Program-made: the position numbers and the translations under genes
Shown: piece by piece, positions 22,801-32,791 of the stretch
How positions within the stretch are numbered: the stretch's first letter is position 1
Layout of the letters: every line of letters starts with the position of its first letter
The notes under the pieces: model-generated
Seen by the model: only the letters and a program-made list of their open reading frames with translations
Told to the model about the DNA's origin: nothing
The model's database searches: none
Origin: Antedon mediterranea
Lineage: Eukaryota > Echinodermata > Crinoidea > Comatulida > Antedonidae
NCBI RefSeq assembly: GCF_964355755.1
Contig: NC_092670.1
Span: 7,031,001 to 7,095,000, forward strand
DNA: 64,000 bases
Direction of reading: 5' to 3'

Positions 22801-25800
22801 TAAAAACCCCTTTGAACAATAATTGCCCGGGGAGTTTAATCGGATACACATGGCAAGTTACTTCTAGCATTCTGAAAAGAACTGTTGAGCTTGACGTTTC
22901 TATCAAAATGTTCTTGGGGACAGCAATAACTAGTACTTGAAATTGACACAATTTAAAGTATCAGTTATTGCATAACATTACTGTCTAAGGATAAGTTATG
23001 TAGAGATATGTTTTTTGTTTGAAACATTAGTAATAGTATTTCTGTTCATCTTTTAACCACATTTTCTATTACAATGAATGTAAATATGTATATTTCGAAC
23101 AATTTGATACCAAATTTAAGTTTCTACGACCAGTACTTGATACGTGGGTCAAAGGTCAGAAATGGCATTTCTGATAATTTTTGACTAAAATGTCCCATTA
23201 GATTGAATATGAAAGCATGCCTTCTGAACATTTTGAGACTAAAATTGACTTGCTGCGACTTGGTTGCCGAGATACAAGTATCTATTTTTATTTGTCCATA
23301 TAACCTTTGACCTTGACCCTTTGACCTTTTGTAACATTTTTAAAAATTTGCTACAAATAATAACTATTTATTTCAAACAATTTAAGACCAAATTTAAGTG
23401 TCTACGAACAGTAGTTACGGAGATACATACATGCCCTGAGGTGTGGGTCAAAGGTCATAAATGGCATTTCTGGTCATTTTTGACTAAAATGTCCCATTAG
23501 ACTGAATATAAATGTATACCTTCTGATCAATTTGAGACCAAAATTACTTTGCTGTGACCAGTGGTTGTTCAGATTTAAGGACATATTGGTGTTTGGTCTT
23601 ATGACCTTTCACCCTGACCTTTTGACCTTTCGCCACATTTTCAAAATGTGTAACCAAGCCAAAAATGATTGTTTGACCACTCTAAACCAATTTCTGAAGT
23701 CAAATTCTCTGGACCTCAAAGTGCATACGAAAGTTGATCTAGCTACTAGAGTATTAAGCATATATCCACAAACTTTATTAAGATTAGGCCTATATGTTTA
23801 AGAATATTTGCTACATTTTGTATTCTCTCTTGTAAGATTGATATGATTTATGCTACGGTAGACCTAAGGTAAAATAAGCTTTCGTCACTGACATGAATAT
23901 CCTAAATTTAATTGTAGATGCAACAGCAGAATTACAATCAGAGACTACTAACTCAACGATGGAAAATGGTAAGTACAATCTTACAGCATTTGTATATTTC
24001 ATAAATTAATCACATTAGTGTAATGATTTTCAATAGAGAGGTTTCGCAATCTTACGAATACGATAACGAAAACGGATACGTCACGCACACGTATTCGTTT
24101 TCGTAAGTCATAAAAAAATCTGGTTCGCATGGCAACGAAATATTGAGGCGCGTCCAAAATATGACTGCGGTAAATTTGAGCGAAGCGCTGGTACGTGTTG
24201 CTTGGTGCTTGGCTGCCTAGGCCTAGCGTAACATCAAAGCGAGTGAGGACTTTAAAAACTGCTATTTATCTAAATTGACCTGGCATTTTAGTAAATTACT
24301 TTAGTAAATAATTACTTTCAATAAATCTATAATTATATTATAATCATGAATCATTCCTAATTCAAATGCAAAATGTACAAAATAGATCAAAAACTATACT
24401 CGTTTTGTAGTTACGAATATGACTGGTGATATTCGTCAACACGAATACGCTTTACAAATATGAAATTGGGATCAGCTCAAAAGTTTCACAAATGTATGAC
24501 GTATCCGTTTTCGTTATCGTATTCGTAAGGTTGCGAAACCTCCCTATTGTGTGTTAATAGGGAGGTTTTGCAACACTACGAATACGATAACGGAAACGGA
24601 AACGTCACGCACACGTATTCGTTTTCGTAGGCCAGTAAAAATCTGTTTCGCATGGCAACGAATATTGAGGGCGCCGTTCAAATATTATGACTGCGGTAAA
24701 TTTGAACGAAGCGCATGTACATGTTTCTTGACTGCCTAGGCCTAGCGTAACATCAAAGCGTAGTAGTTACAAATATGACTACTGATATTCGTCAACACGA
24801 AAACGCTTTACGAATATGAAATGGGGATCAGCTCAAAAGTTTCACAAATGTATGACGTATCCGTTTTTGTTATCGTATTCGTAATCTTGCGAAACCTCCC
24901 TAATAACATTACCAAACGTATATATAAACTTTCTATACCATTAAGTAAACATTTTAGAAGTTAACCACCGATTTACCGAAATGTGTCTTTTATATATTGA
25001 TACGTTTCTATTTGAAGGTAGCTGTGTAGGCAAATGTGGTAGGTGGGACAAAAACTGTTATTGTGATAACGCCTGTGAAGAACTTAACGACTGTTGTCCG
25101 GACTATTTATTGCTGTGTCAAAGTAAGTATTTATTATTTATATATCCTTATATAATGTAATATGTAAATTCTTTTATTAAATTTCAAACCGCCTGGTGAT
25201 ATAGTGAAAATTAATTAATTATTCAATTTGAAACGACAAGAAATCTACAGTTTCTATATATAAATTTACGTAAGGGCAAAATTCGGTAAATCGCGCCTTA
25301 CTTCTAGAATTTTTACTCGATGGTATATAAAGTTGGTTCGTACTTTCGGTACTGATTTGAAACACCCGATGAAACCCTGTTTACTAATTAAATTAAGTTA
25401 GATAATTAGTTATTGACGATTAAAACGAATTTAGGTTCAACGATTTGCCCCAAATAGAGGTGTTTTCCGATCGTGGTATACACTGTCTAATGGATGGCCA
25501 TCTTGAAAAATACCCGCCACATAAATGCGAGGAGGCTTCGCATTTTTCCTATTTTGGAATTTGTGTTTTGTATTAGGGTTGAGGGATGGGAAAGTGGATA
25601 GGTGCAAAGAGGAACAAATTTTAAATATATTCTTTATCCACTCAGTAACGAAATATTTTTTTCATGTTTTATAGGCCTATAAATAATATACCTCTAAATA
25701 CAGTAAAACATTTGCGATTTAATACTTTGTTAAAACTGTCACATCGATTGAAATATTAAAGTCACGATACACCACTACGACGTTTATATTTTTGGTAATT

Positions 25801-28800
25801 ATGAATTAATACAAACGTTGAGAAGGAACTGTCAGTATAAAGTTTATTTGTATATAATAATGTGTTTATATATTTAACAGTAGAGCCTATTCACAATCTC
25901 ATTAATAAGTTTATTTGTAAATATTTTTATATTACATCTAACAGTACGAACATTCACAGTAGGAAATGTTCGATTCAAATGAGGACCAAAAATAGTATTT
26001 ACAGTATTGTTCAAGTTTATTCTCAAAGGGCCCATATATTTACCTACCGTATGTGTTAAACCAAGGGCTCATAAATTTACCTACTTGTGTTAAACCAAAC
26101 TCTACCAGACTGAGAGATTGGGATGTTCCATTCATCGCAATCAATACATTTGTATAATCGTATATTAAATCTATCAAAATAGTATTTTTTTAAGAAAATC
26201 GGCCTGTCTTCAACATTATGATGCTGTACTCTAGCTGTTCAACCGGTTTTCAGCTATTAAAAACAATTATCGTAGGAGGAGATAGGAAAATGCGAAGCCT
26301 CCTCGCATTTTTGTGGCGGGTATTTTTCAAGATGGACATCCATTAGACAGTGTATACCACGATCGGAAAACACCCCTATTTGGGGCAAATCGTGGAACCT
26401 AAATTCGTGTTAATCGTCAATAACTAATTATCTAACTCAATTTAATTAGTATAAGTACATGTCACGATACACCACTACGACGTTTATATTATCTGTAATT
26501 ATTAATTAATACAAACGTTGAGAAGGAACTGTCAGTATAAAGTTTATTTGTATATCTAACAGTGAAGCCTATCCACAATCTCAGTAATAAAGTTTATTTG
26601 TATATATTTTTATATTACATTAACAGTACGAACATTCACAGTAAGAAATGCTCGATTCAAATGAGGACCAAAAATAGTTAATATAGGTATTTACAGTATT
26701 GTCAAAGTATTGCAAGTTTATTCTCAAAGGGCCCATATATTTACCTACCGTATGTGTTAAACCAAGGGCTCATAAATTTACCTACTTGTTTTAAACCAAA
26801 CTCTGCCAGACTGAGAGATTGGGATGTTCCATTCATCGCAATCAATACATTTGTATAATCGTATATTGAATCTATCAAAATAGTATTTTTTTAAGAAAAC
26901 CGGCCTGTCTTCAACATTATGATGCTGTACTCTAGCTGTTCAACCGGTTTTCATCTATTAAAAACAATTACGGTATCGTAGGAGGAGATAGGAAAATGCG
27001 AAGCCTCCTCGCATTTTTGTGGTGGGTATTTTTCAAGATGGACATCCATTAGACAGTTTATACCACGATCGGAAAACACCCTTATTTGGGGCAAATCGTT
27101 GAACCTAAATTCGTGTTAATCGTCAATAACTAATTATCTAACTCAATTTAATTAGTAAACAGGGTTACATCAGGTGGTTAAAATTAGTACCAAAAGTACG
27201 AACCAACTTTATATACCATCGAGTAAACATTCTAGAAGTAACGCGCGATTTACCGAATTTTGCCCTTACGTAAATTTATATATAGATGTCCCTTGCTAAA
27301 AACTGGATATAATATGGACAACTCATTACTAATTAAATTATTATATGTTAGATTAAATAAATTTAAACAAATATGAAATCAATTTACATTAAAATATAAT
27401 CGATTGTCTTATTAGATATAAGTAAATTGTTGAGACCTAAATAATTACTATTTAATTTTCAAACATACCTTAATAATAATCGACTACGATAGGTGGTATC
27501 CACAAACTATTAAGATTAGACCTATGTTTAAGATTGTTACATTTTGTATTCTCTCTTGTAAGATTGATATAATGTTTGCTACGGTAGACCTACAATAAAA
27601 TAAGTTTTCGTCACTCACTTGATATCATAAATGTAATTGTAGATGCAACAGCGGACTTTCAAAGAGAGAGTAGTATGTCAACGATAGTAAATGGTAGGTA
27701 CAATCATCTACCATAACATTTTAAACATTAAAAATGTATTATATTTAATAAAGTATCTATATATTAATTCTACTAAAGTGGTCGCTGAATGGCACGTGCT
27801 CGCTGAATGGCACGTGCTCAAATTTGGCACACTAATGTTTCTTAATGGGCCGCACATGATAGGCTATATCACTTTCCTAAAAATGTTAAGGACAAACACT
27901 AAAAAAGGCCGAAAAATAACAGAGGCCATGTTTCGCGAGTTTTTACGTTACGTATCAACTGCGCAACCTTATCTGTTGTGTACCGCAATGGCCGGATCTA
28001 CAAATACCGTGCCTCCAAATTAAAACAGTGTTTAGTCTAAATATAAACAACTATGAAATCAACTTACATTAAGTTTAATCGATTGTCTTATTCAATATAA
28101 GTAAATTGTTGAGGCCTAAATAATTACTATTTTAAGATAAGAAAACTACAGTTTTAATATAATTATGTTAACGTCCCTTGCTAAAAACTGGATATAATAT
28201 AGACAACTCATTACTAATTAAATTATTATGTGTTAGATTAAATAAATATAAACAAATATGAAATCAATTTAGTAAATTGTTTAAATAATTGCTATTTTAA
28301 TTTTCGAATGGAATTACAAACATACCATAATAATTATATCGACTACGATAGGTGGTAAGTCAACTTAAAGTCACATCCATGTTTTTTTTAATACTGAAAC
28401 CTTTTGAAGTATAGTAGGTTGGTTTAATGCTATTCTTAATATAATCATGAAGATTAGTAGTTGTTTTTTCCCGTAGATTATTTTGCTTACTACATTTGTT
28501 GTTTATCACCTTTTTTACTTTAGATATTTCTTTGGGGACAGAAATAGTAACTAAATGGGTTACCATAACCGGTAAGTTTAATTGTCTTTAACGTCATATC
28601 AAAATGCTAGTGTTTAAGCATATATCCACAAAATGTATTAAAATTAGGCCTATGTTTAAGAATTTTGTATTCTCTCTTGTAAGATTGATATAATTTTTGC
28701 TACGGTAGACCTAAAGTAAAATAACATCACTTACATGATATCATAACTTTAATTGTAGATGCAACAACGGACTTTCAAAAAGAGAGTAGTATCTCAACGA

Positions 28801-31800
28801 TAGTAAATGGTAGGTACAATCATACAGCATGACATTTTAAACATTTCTTTAAAAATGTATTTTATTTAATAAAGTATCTATATATTAATGTTATTGTTTT
28901 AGACCAAAATGAGGGAACAATCAAAGAGAGTATATTATTAAAAACCAGATACAATGGTAATACTACAATCTAAATAAGTTAAAGTATAAAGTTAACTTAT
29001 TGTGATTACATTACTAGAAATGCGACTGATTATTTTAGCAATATACTATAACAATTTAATCAGCTTCATTACACAACATAGAGATGCACCGAAAAGCTAT
29101 AAAAAAACAGGTGTAACTAGCCTAATACTACTACTACCAATAATTAGCAATATCCACATAAGCTTACAGCTATATATTATTTTTAATTATTGCTTAATCA
29201 GTAACAAATCTTGTCTTATTACCTCACCAGATTGTGTTGAAAATATTTATCTAAACAGTAATGATGTTATCAACATAACTTCTCCAAATTATCATGACAA
29301 CTACGATAACAATGAAAACTGCGAATGGATCGTAGAAAGCCCTCAAAATACTGGAATTCTACTCACGTTTTATGATATAGAGCTAGAGAGCTGTTGTGAC
29401 TTTTTGATTATAACCTATGTTGACGTCAATGGCGATACATTACTTATAGAGTGGAATAGTAACAACTCTCTTTTGGTTACAACACACTTGAATTTAACTT
29501 TTCAAACTGACTTGTCAGTTGTTAACAGAGGGTTTGCTCTAGGACTGAAGATTATTAACATAGGTATGTTGACATTTTTTATTCAAGTATTTTATGCAAT
29601 TTCTCAACTTAGACTTAACTGTTGATACTGAACAAATATTGATATGTTTATTTTTAAATATAAATAGAAAATGTAGAATATTCTTGCTTTACTCGAAAAA
29701 CTGATATCCATACAAATTGATATTTTACTGATTATGTGTTTTGTATTAAGGGGGTTAAATTCTCATATATTATTAATGTTCAATTCCACTCATTATTTTC
29801 TCATACATGATTATGAACTGAGCTTTTAGGAGAGTTTCAAAACTGTCTTCAAAACATTTTATGTAATAAGAAAGATTTTCATTTCAATTTTTAACTCGTT
29901 TATATACTACTTTTGAAAGTGGATTAAATAATTAGTTTGAAGAGAAAACACGATGGATAACCCCACCGTAGATCTGACCAGCTTTATGTTGACTAAGATT
30001 GAAGAACGTGCTTGTATTGAGTGATCTTGCATTAAAATATTCTCTTTTAGACTATCAAATTATTAAACAAACCCCCTGCCTAGAAACATATTTACTTGAG
30101 CCATTAGACTTCGAAAGCGCAAGCATAAAATTTAAATTGCGACCTAATACGTTACCATTAAAGAGACGTACCTCAAGCTGGTCAGATAAAAGCAAAAATG
30201 ACGGTCTATATACCCTATGTATCTCTAAATCCACCAAAGATCTTAGGAATTTCCTTTTTTCATGTCCTGCGCTCCAGAATATTAGACTAGAGTAATTGGA
30301 AATACTCGAGCAAAATCTATCGAATGCAATTGACGTTTGGAACCAATTTAATAATGGAACCAATTTAATAATGTAACAATAGACCAAAAATTCATGTATG
30401 TTTTTGGTTCACCTGTACTTGATCTTCCTATAAATATTGAAGTTGCATTCGATAGATTTTGTAAAGGTTTCACCAAACGGGCATGGAAAAAGAGAAGGGA
30501 AATCAACAATGAAAATAATTAGTTCTTTGCTTTTTAAATCCTGTATTACTTTTAATCTTGTACATAATTTATTTCAGGTTTCCTTGTACTGTAAATAGGC
30601 CTATTGTTATCATTTTTTAAAACTTTTATTTTACTTACTGTATTATGGACGCACTTTCATTCAAGAAGTGTGACACTGTTTCAAAACTATTACTTTTGTT
30701 AATGTTATTTTTTTATAACATAATTTAGTTTAAGTTTCCTTGTACTGTAAATAGGCCTATTGTTAAATCATTTTTTCCCTCTAACTTTTATTTTACTTAC
30801 TCTGGACGCACCTACATTCAAGAAGAGTGCCACTGTTTCAAAAGTGTAGCTTCCAAATAAATTATTATATGTTGGCATTTTTTTCCTACTAATTAGAAAA
30901 ATAATTAATAAGGTTCGGTTTGCGATACATCATGTGTTTCCAAACGTTAGAGGTGTCGGGCAACACTAGCCCTTCATCAGTGCAAGTGAAGGAATTTGGA
31001 TAACGTCATAGTATAAGAACTGGCTGGGTGGACAGGAATAAAAGAAATACAACAAAAGGAGACATGGTGGAGTCTGAATAAGAGTAGAAAACAAAGAAAG
31101 TAGCTTGGTAGAGATATAAACAATTTTGGAATGAAACTAAAAAACAGCTTAAATGGTGGTTAATATTGAAACTTAAATTTTGGTAGTCAATGGAATAATT
31201 TTAACGATCTGGGAGTATGTTCCTAATGTTAAGTCCAAAAGGTTTTGTGATTTTAAGTTGTAATTCCGAGTGGTTTTCTTTGTCTTTGCGAGTTTTGTCG
31301 CTCCATTTGACATCGTGGTCTATTGCAATAACTCTGAAATTTGCAATCGAGTAAATAGCTGAATTAAAATGTTCGGCTACAGGTTGATCAAGCTTTAATG
31401 TTTTGATAGCTGATCTGTGTTGTGTCATTCCCCCCATACGGAGAGTGTTTTTTGTTTCCCCGACGTACTGTTTGCCACATATATTACAGTATATGAGATA
31501 AATGACGTTTTTGGTTAGACAATTAATTGATTGTCTTTTCCGAAAATTGCGACCAGTTTTGTTGCTCTGAAATTTTTCAGTAGAATCAACAAATGAACAA
31601 GTTTTGCAAGATTTTGCTGTCATGAGAGTTAATTTCACTCTTAAATATGGATCTGACTAATATATCACGAAGGGTGGTTCCGGAAAAACAGTCCTGAGAC
31701 GTTCTGTGGACTGTAGAATGGGCATATAATAATAATAATAATATAATAATAGCCCGTAATAGAGGCAACCTAGGGTGATAGGTTGTGACCAATGGCACTC

Positions 31801-32791
31801 TGGTCGAATTTGGCTGACGTGGTTTATACGTCAGTGTTTGACATCGAGGAATATCTTTTGCTTTCTTTATAGCAGTTTCGATGTATTCCTTCTTGTAATT
31901 TCTATTTCGGAGATGTCCGGTTAGTTCTTCGGTACGATTCTGAAACTCTAAATCTGAAGAACAGATACGTCTGATACGTAATGCTTGACTGTACGGTATG
32001 TTTTTAGTACAGTGTCGGGGATGACAACTGCTAGGGAGCAGGTACATATTTTTATCCGTGGGTTTACGGAATAGGTCAGTTTTGAGTTAACATTTTCTAT
32101 GGTCACTATAGTGTCCAAAAAATCAACGCTACTAGTGGATTTGGTAGCTGTAAATGTGATAGTTGGGTGCGCTGAATTAATATTGAGAAGAGAGATTCCA
32201 AATTATCTTCACCATGGGTCCAGGTCATGAAGATGTCGTCAATGTATCTAAACCAAACAAGTGGTTTATTAGGTTGGAGGGACAGAAAATTGGCCTCAAA
32301 TTGTCCCATAAATAAATTTGCAAAAGATGGCGCCATTTTTGTGCCCATCGCTGTGCCATGAATTTGAAGGTAATGGTCATATATATATACTATATTATAC
32401 AAATAATGTATATCCCACAGATCAAGAAGCTCCAGATATTATCAATTGTCCGATGGATTTGACAGTTAACACGTCTGTTGAGGCATTTGCAATCAATGTC
32501 ACATGGGTTGAACCTACAGCTACTGATAACTCTGGAGAGACTCCTGTACCAGTAGCAGACTACACTTCTGGTGATAATATGTTTGAAATTGGGAACACAA
32601 CAATCCAGTACAATGTCTCAGATTCAGCTGGTAACTTTAATGATAGCTGCACTTTTGTTATCCATGTTGAAGGTAAGAGTGTACCTTATATGACAACATT
32701 AGATTTTATTTATTTATTTTTCATTTATTCAGGTATAAACACATTTACATTCCAATATGCAGCAACAGCTAAATCGGTTGGATTACAATAA
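13806..32791 (+). CDS. Gene 3: predicted secreted HYR-SMB-CUB-HYR protein
   Basis: Proposed exons: 13806-13863 (signal peptide), 16704-16982 (HYR), 23918-23968 (linker), 25018-25122 (somatomedin B), linkers 27643-27693, 28524-28571, 28759-28809 and 28903-28956, 29231-29563 (CUB), 32421-32672 (HYR), terminal 32733-32791. All junctions are phase 1; the sum is 446 aa. Order: signal peptide, HYR, Ser/Thr/Asn-rich linker, SMB, linkers, CUB, HYR. SMB and CUB are disulphide-rich extracellular modules, so a secreted matrix or recognition protein is inferred. The donor at 32673 could instead splice to 33629 and continue into the long HYR array. Confidence 0.45.
13864..16703. other. First intron of gene 3, part of unit copy 2
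   Basis: Carries the conserved non-coding block up to 16538, including the CRE at 15695-15702, a C-run near 15218 and an A20 run near 16312. From 16539 to the acceptor at 16703 the sequence is unique and ends in a long T-tract. No coding exon is recognised. Confidence 0.5.
16704..16982 (+). CDS. HYR exon f
   Basis: 93 codons, phase 1-1. Begins DNERSIIDCPTNVTS. It carries an insert of about 11 residues (IGGVSGLINIQT) before VTWDPPVTS and ends GTCDFVIKVEG. The usual ATDNSG is degenerate (TSGNG). Its closest relative in the window is the exon at 33629, which shares the insert. Confidence 0.87.
17225..18995 (-). mobile_element. RTE-like LINE fragment with broken APE-type endonuclease
   Basis: The largest frame (18351-17725, minus) has SCYSPTN, GGVMNVQLGK, KLWKHTYPHG, QLDYMLVN and SSDHRIV, the layout of the endonuclease/exonuclease/phosphatase domain of LINEs often labelled craniofacial-development-protein-2-like. 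Frames before and after continue the homology: NVRTLN and HELVASA upstream, LVWKIINDISGRKK and WKTYFSNLLGK downstream. The catalytic Asp of the usual GGDMNAQ motif is Val, and frameshifts break the rest. No reverse transcriptase remains. The element sits in a gene 3 intron. Confidence 0.75.
19078..20460 (+). mobile_element. Partial long-TIR element with internal duplication
   Basis: Starts CTATATATAAATTTACGTAA and matches the element at 25254-27285. The stretch from GCGAGGAGGCTTCGCATTTT (about 19351) restarts at about 20115, and a shorter piece restarts again near 20250. No right terminal repeat is seen. Open frames inside (about 19441 and 20250) are copies of each other and have no recognisable domain. 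Confidence 0.6.
20461..21840. other. Intronic sequence without recognised gene
   Basis: AT-rich and unique apart from a GC-rich hairpin (21449-21481, ATGGTACGCGAGCG / CGAGCGTGCCAT) flanked by short repeats. A related hairpin occurs at 49641-49671, so it probably marks the end of a repeat family. Confidence 0.45.
21841..23754. mobile_element. 1.9-kb foldback element (near-perfect long palindrome)
   Basis: Arms of about 930 bp are inverted copies: ATACTCTAGTAGCTAGATCA at 21841 pairs with its complement ending at 23754, and the arms meet around 22772/22843 with a spacer of about 70 bp. Frames at 21839-22063 (minus) and 23532-23801 (plus) are mirror images and not genes. Each arm contains two TGACCTTTGACCC motifs. 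Confidence 0.8.
23918..23968 (+). CDS. Linker mini-exon 1
   Basis: 51 nt, phase 1-1, ATTGTAG acceptor and GTAAGT donor. Encodes D-ATAELQSETTNSTMEN, polar and Thr/Asn-rich. Homologous, together with about 200 bp of upstream intron, to 27643-27693 and 28759-28809. This supports a duplicated mini-exon cassette. Confidence 0.55.
24036..24544. mobile_element. MITE copy 1 (TA-flanked, Tc1/mariner-like)
   Basis: Inverted ends GAGAGGTTTCGCAATCTTAC and its complement (AAGGTTGCGAAACCTCCC), followed inward by ATACGATAACGAAAACGGAT. TA on both sides. No coding capacity. Tandem with a second copy 15 bp away. Confidence 0.75.
24560..24900. mobile_element. MITE copy 2, internally deleted
   Basis: Same termini (GGGAGGTTTTGCAACACTAC ... 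CTTGCGAAACCTCCC), flanked by TA. Shorter than copy 1 because about 170 bp of the middle is missing. Confidence 0.75.
25018..25122 (+). CDS. Somatomedin-B domain exon
   Basis: 105 nt, phase 1-1, encoding a single SMB module: SCVGKCGRWDKNCYCDNAC, then EELNDCCPDYLLLCQ. All eight cysteines are present in the family pattern C-x3-C-x6-C-x-C-x3-C-x5-CC-x6-C. SMB modules occur in vitronectin, ENPP enzymes and many invertebrate extracellular proteins. GTAAGT donor. The preceding intron holds the two MITEs. Confidence 0.85.
25254..27285. mobile_element. 2.03-kb long-TIR element
   Basis: Begins CTATATATAAATTTACGTAA and ends with its complement, with inverted similarity extending about 300 bp inward (AAAATTCGGTAAATCGCG...). 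The right part carries an internal tandem duplication of about 700 bp (CACGATACACCACTACGACG at 25763 and 26463). No transposase is seen. Relatives: 19078-20460, 49895-50240 (core) and 51556-52022 (right end); a diverged end at about 61040-61170. Confidence 0.7.
27286..28523. other. Intronic sequence with duplicated blocks around the mini-exons
   Basis: A block starting TGTCCCTTGCTAAAAACTGG recurs at about 27290 and 28172. The mini-exon cassette is at 27500-27700. At about 27784-27820 an 18-bp unit CGCTGAATGGCACGTGCT occurs twice, giving two CACGTG E-boxes. A 110-codon frame over this stretch has no domain. Confidence 0.5.
27643..27693 (+). CDS. Linker mini-exon 2
   Basis: 51 nt, phase 1-1. 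Encodes D-ATADFQRESSMSTIVN; donor GTAGGT. Its upstream intron (about 27500) matches that of mini-exons 1 and 3 (TATTCTCTCTTGTAAGATTG). Confidence 0.5.
28524..28571 (+). CDS. Linker mini-exon (WVTITG type)
   Basis: 48 nt, phase 1-1. Encodes D-ISLGTEIVTKWVTIT. Preceded by a good pyrimidine tract (ATCACCTTTTTTACTTTAG) and followed by GTAAGT. No domain similarity. Confidence 0.45.
28759..28809 (+). CDS. Linker mini-exon 3
   Basis: 51 nt, phase 1-1. Encodes D-ATTDFQKESSISTIVN, nearly the same as mini-exon 2. Same GTAGGT donor. Confidence 0.5.
28903..28956 (+). CDS. Linker mini-exon 4
   Basis: 54 nt, phase 1-1. Encodes D-QNEGTIKESILLKTRYN after a TTATTGTTTTAG acceptor; the donor GTAATA is weak. 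IKES resembles the QRES/QKES of the other mini-exons. Confidence 0.42.
29231..29563 (+). CDS. CUB domain exon
   Basis: 333 nt, phase 1-1, CACCAG acceptor and GTATGT donor. It reads CVENIYLNSNDVINITSPNY, then NCEWIVES, LLTFYDIELESCCDFLIITY and a LNLTFQTD...GFALGLKI end. The SPNYxxNY and NCxWxI motifs are diagnostic for CUB. The first Cys pair is kept. The second pair is unusual: two adjacent Cys and no later F-C-G. Extracellular module. The open frame also extends upstream, but the acceptor fits better. Confidence 0.8.
29950..30860 (+). mobile_element. CR1-like LINE 3' fragment with duplicated tail
   Basis: A frame starting about 29999 has YLLEPLDFESASIKFKLR, then LCISKSTKDLRNFLFSCPAL and later FDRFCKGFTKRAW, the layout of the C-terminal Cys-containing end of CR1/Jockey-type ORF2 proteins. 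The 3' tail GTTTCCTTGTACTGTAAATA occurs twice (about 30578 and 30735), a 150-bp tandem duplication. The rest of ORF2 is missing. Confidence 0.55.
30900..32366 (-). mobile_element. Penelope-like retroelement, 5'-truncated and broken
   Basis: Minus-strand order: reverse-transcriptase end (32402-32106; IHGTAMGTKMAPSFANLFM, then WFRYIDDIFMTW with the YIDD catalytic motif), a connector (32047-31586; SSCHPRHCTKNIPYSQALRI) and a GIY-YIG endonuclease (31638-31201; VIYLIYCNICGKQYVGETKN). RT plus C-terminal GIY-YIG is the Penelope-like architecture. A TAA-type microsatellite (31729-31752) and frameshifts interrupt it. It ends about 55 bp before the acceptor of the HYR exon at 32421. Confidence 0.85.
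30954..30980 (-). ncRNA. Degenerate hammerhead-ribozyme-like motif of the Penelope-like element
   Basis: On the minus strand CTGATGA (30980-30974) is followed by a stem GGGC/GCCC (30972-30958) and GACA (30957-30954), where a hammerhead needs GAAA. Penelope-like elements are known to carry hammerhead motifs near their ends. Stems I and III are not convincing, so it is probably a decayed copy. Confidence 0.3.
32421..32672 (+). CDS. HYR exon with mixed E1/E5 character
   Basis: 84 codons, phase 1-1, CCACAG acceptor. The first half (DQEAPDIINCPMDLTVNT, VTWVEPTATDN) resembles E1; the second half (PVADYTSGDNMFEIGNT, DSCTFVIHVEG) and the following 60-nt intron plus stop exon match E5. It could be an ancestral form or a product of recombination between E1 and E5. 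Confidence 0.87.
32733..32791 (+). CDS. Putative terminal exon after the HYR exon at 32421
   Basis: Encodes GINTFTFQYAATAKSVGLQ and TAA, after a 60-nt in-frame intron (32673-32732), as at 4754 and 13261. Homology to copies 1 and 2 stops about 80 bp after the stop codon. If used, it ends gene 3. Confidence 0.48.

Noticed and set aside
21839-23801. Two similar 74-89-codon frames in opposite orientation
   Set aside because: They are the two arms of the foldback element, with no coding signal of their own.
27691-28023. 110-codon frame downstream of a mini-exon
   Set aside because: Starts at the donor of the mini-exon, low complexity and direct repeats inside, no similarity recognised; chance frame.
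30055-30387. 110-codon minus frame
   Set aside because: It is antisense to the LINE C-terminal fragment, which has the recognisable motifs.
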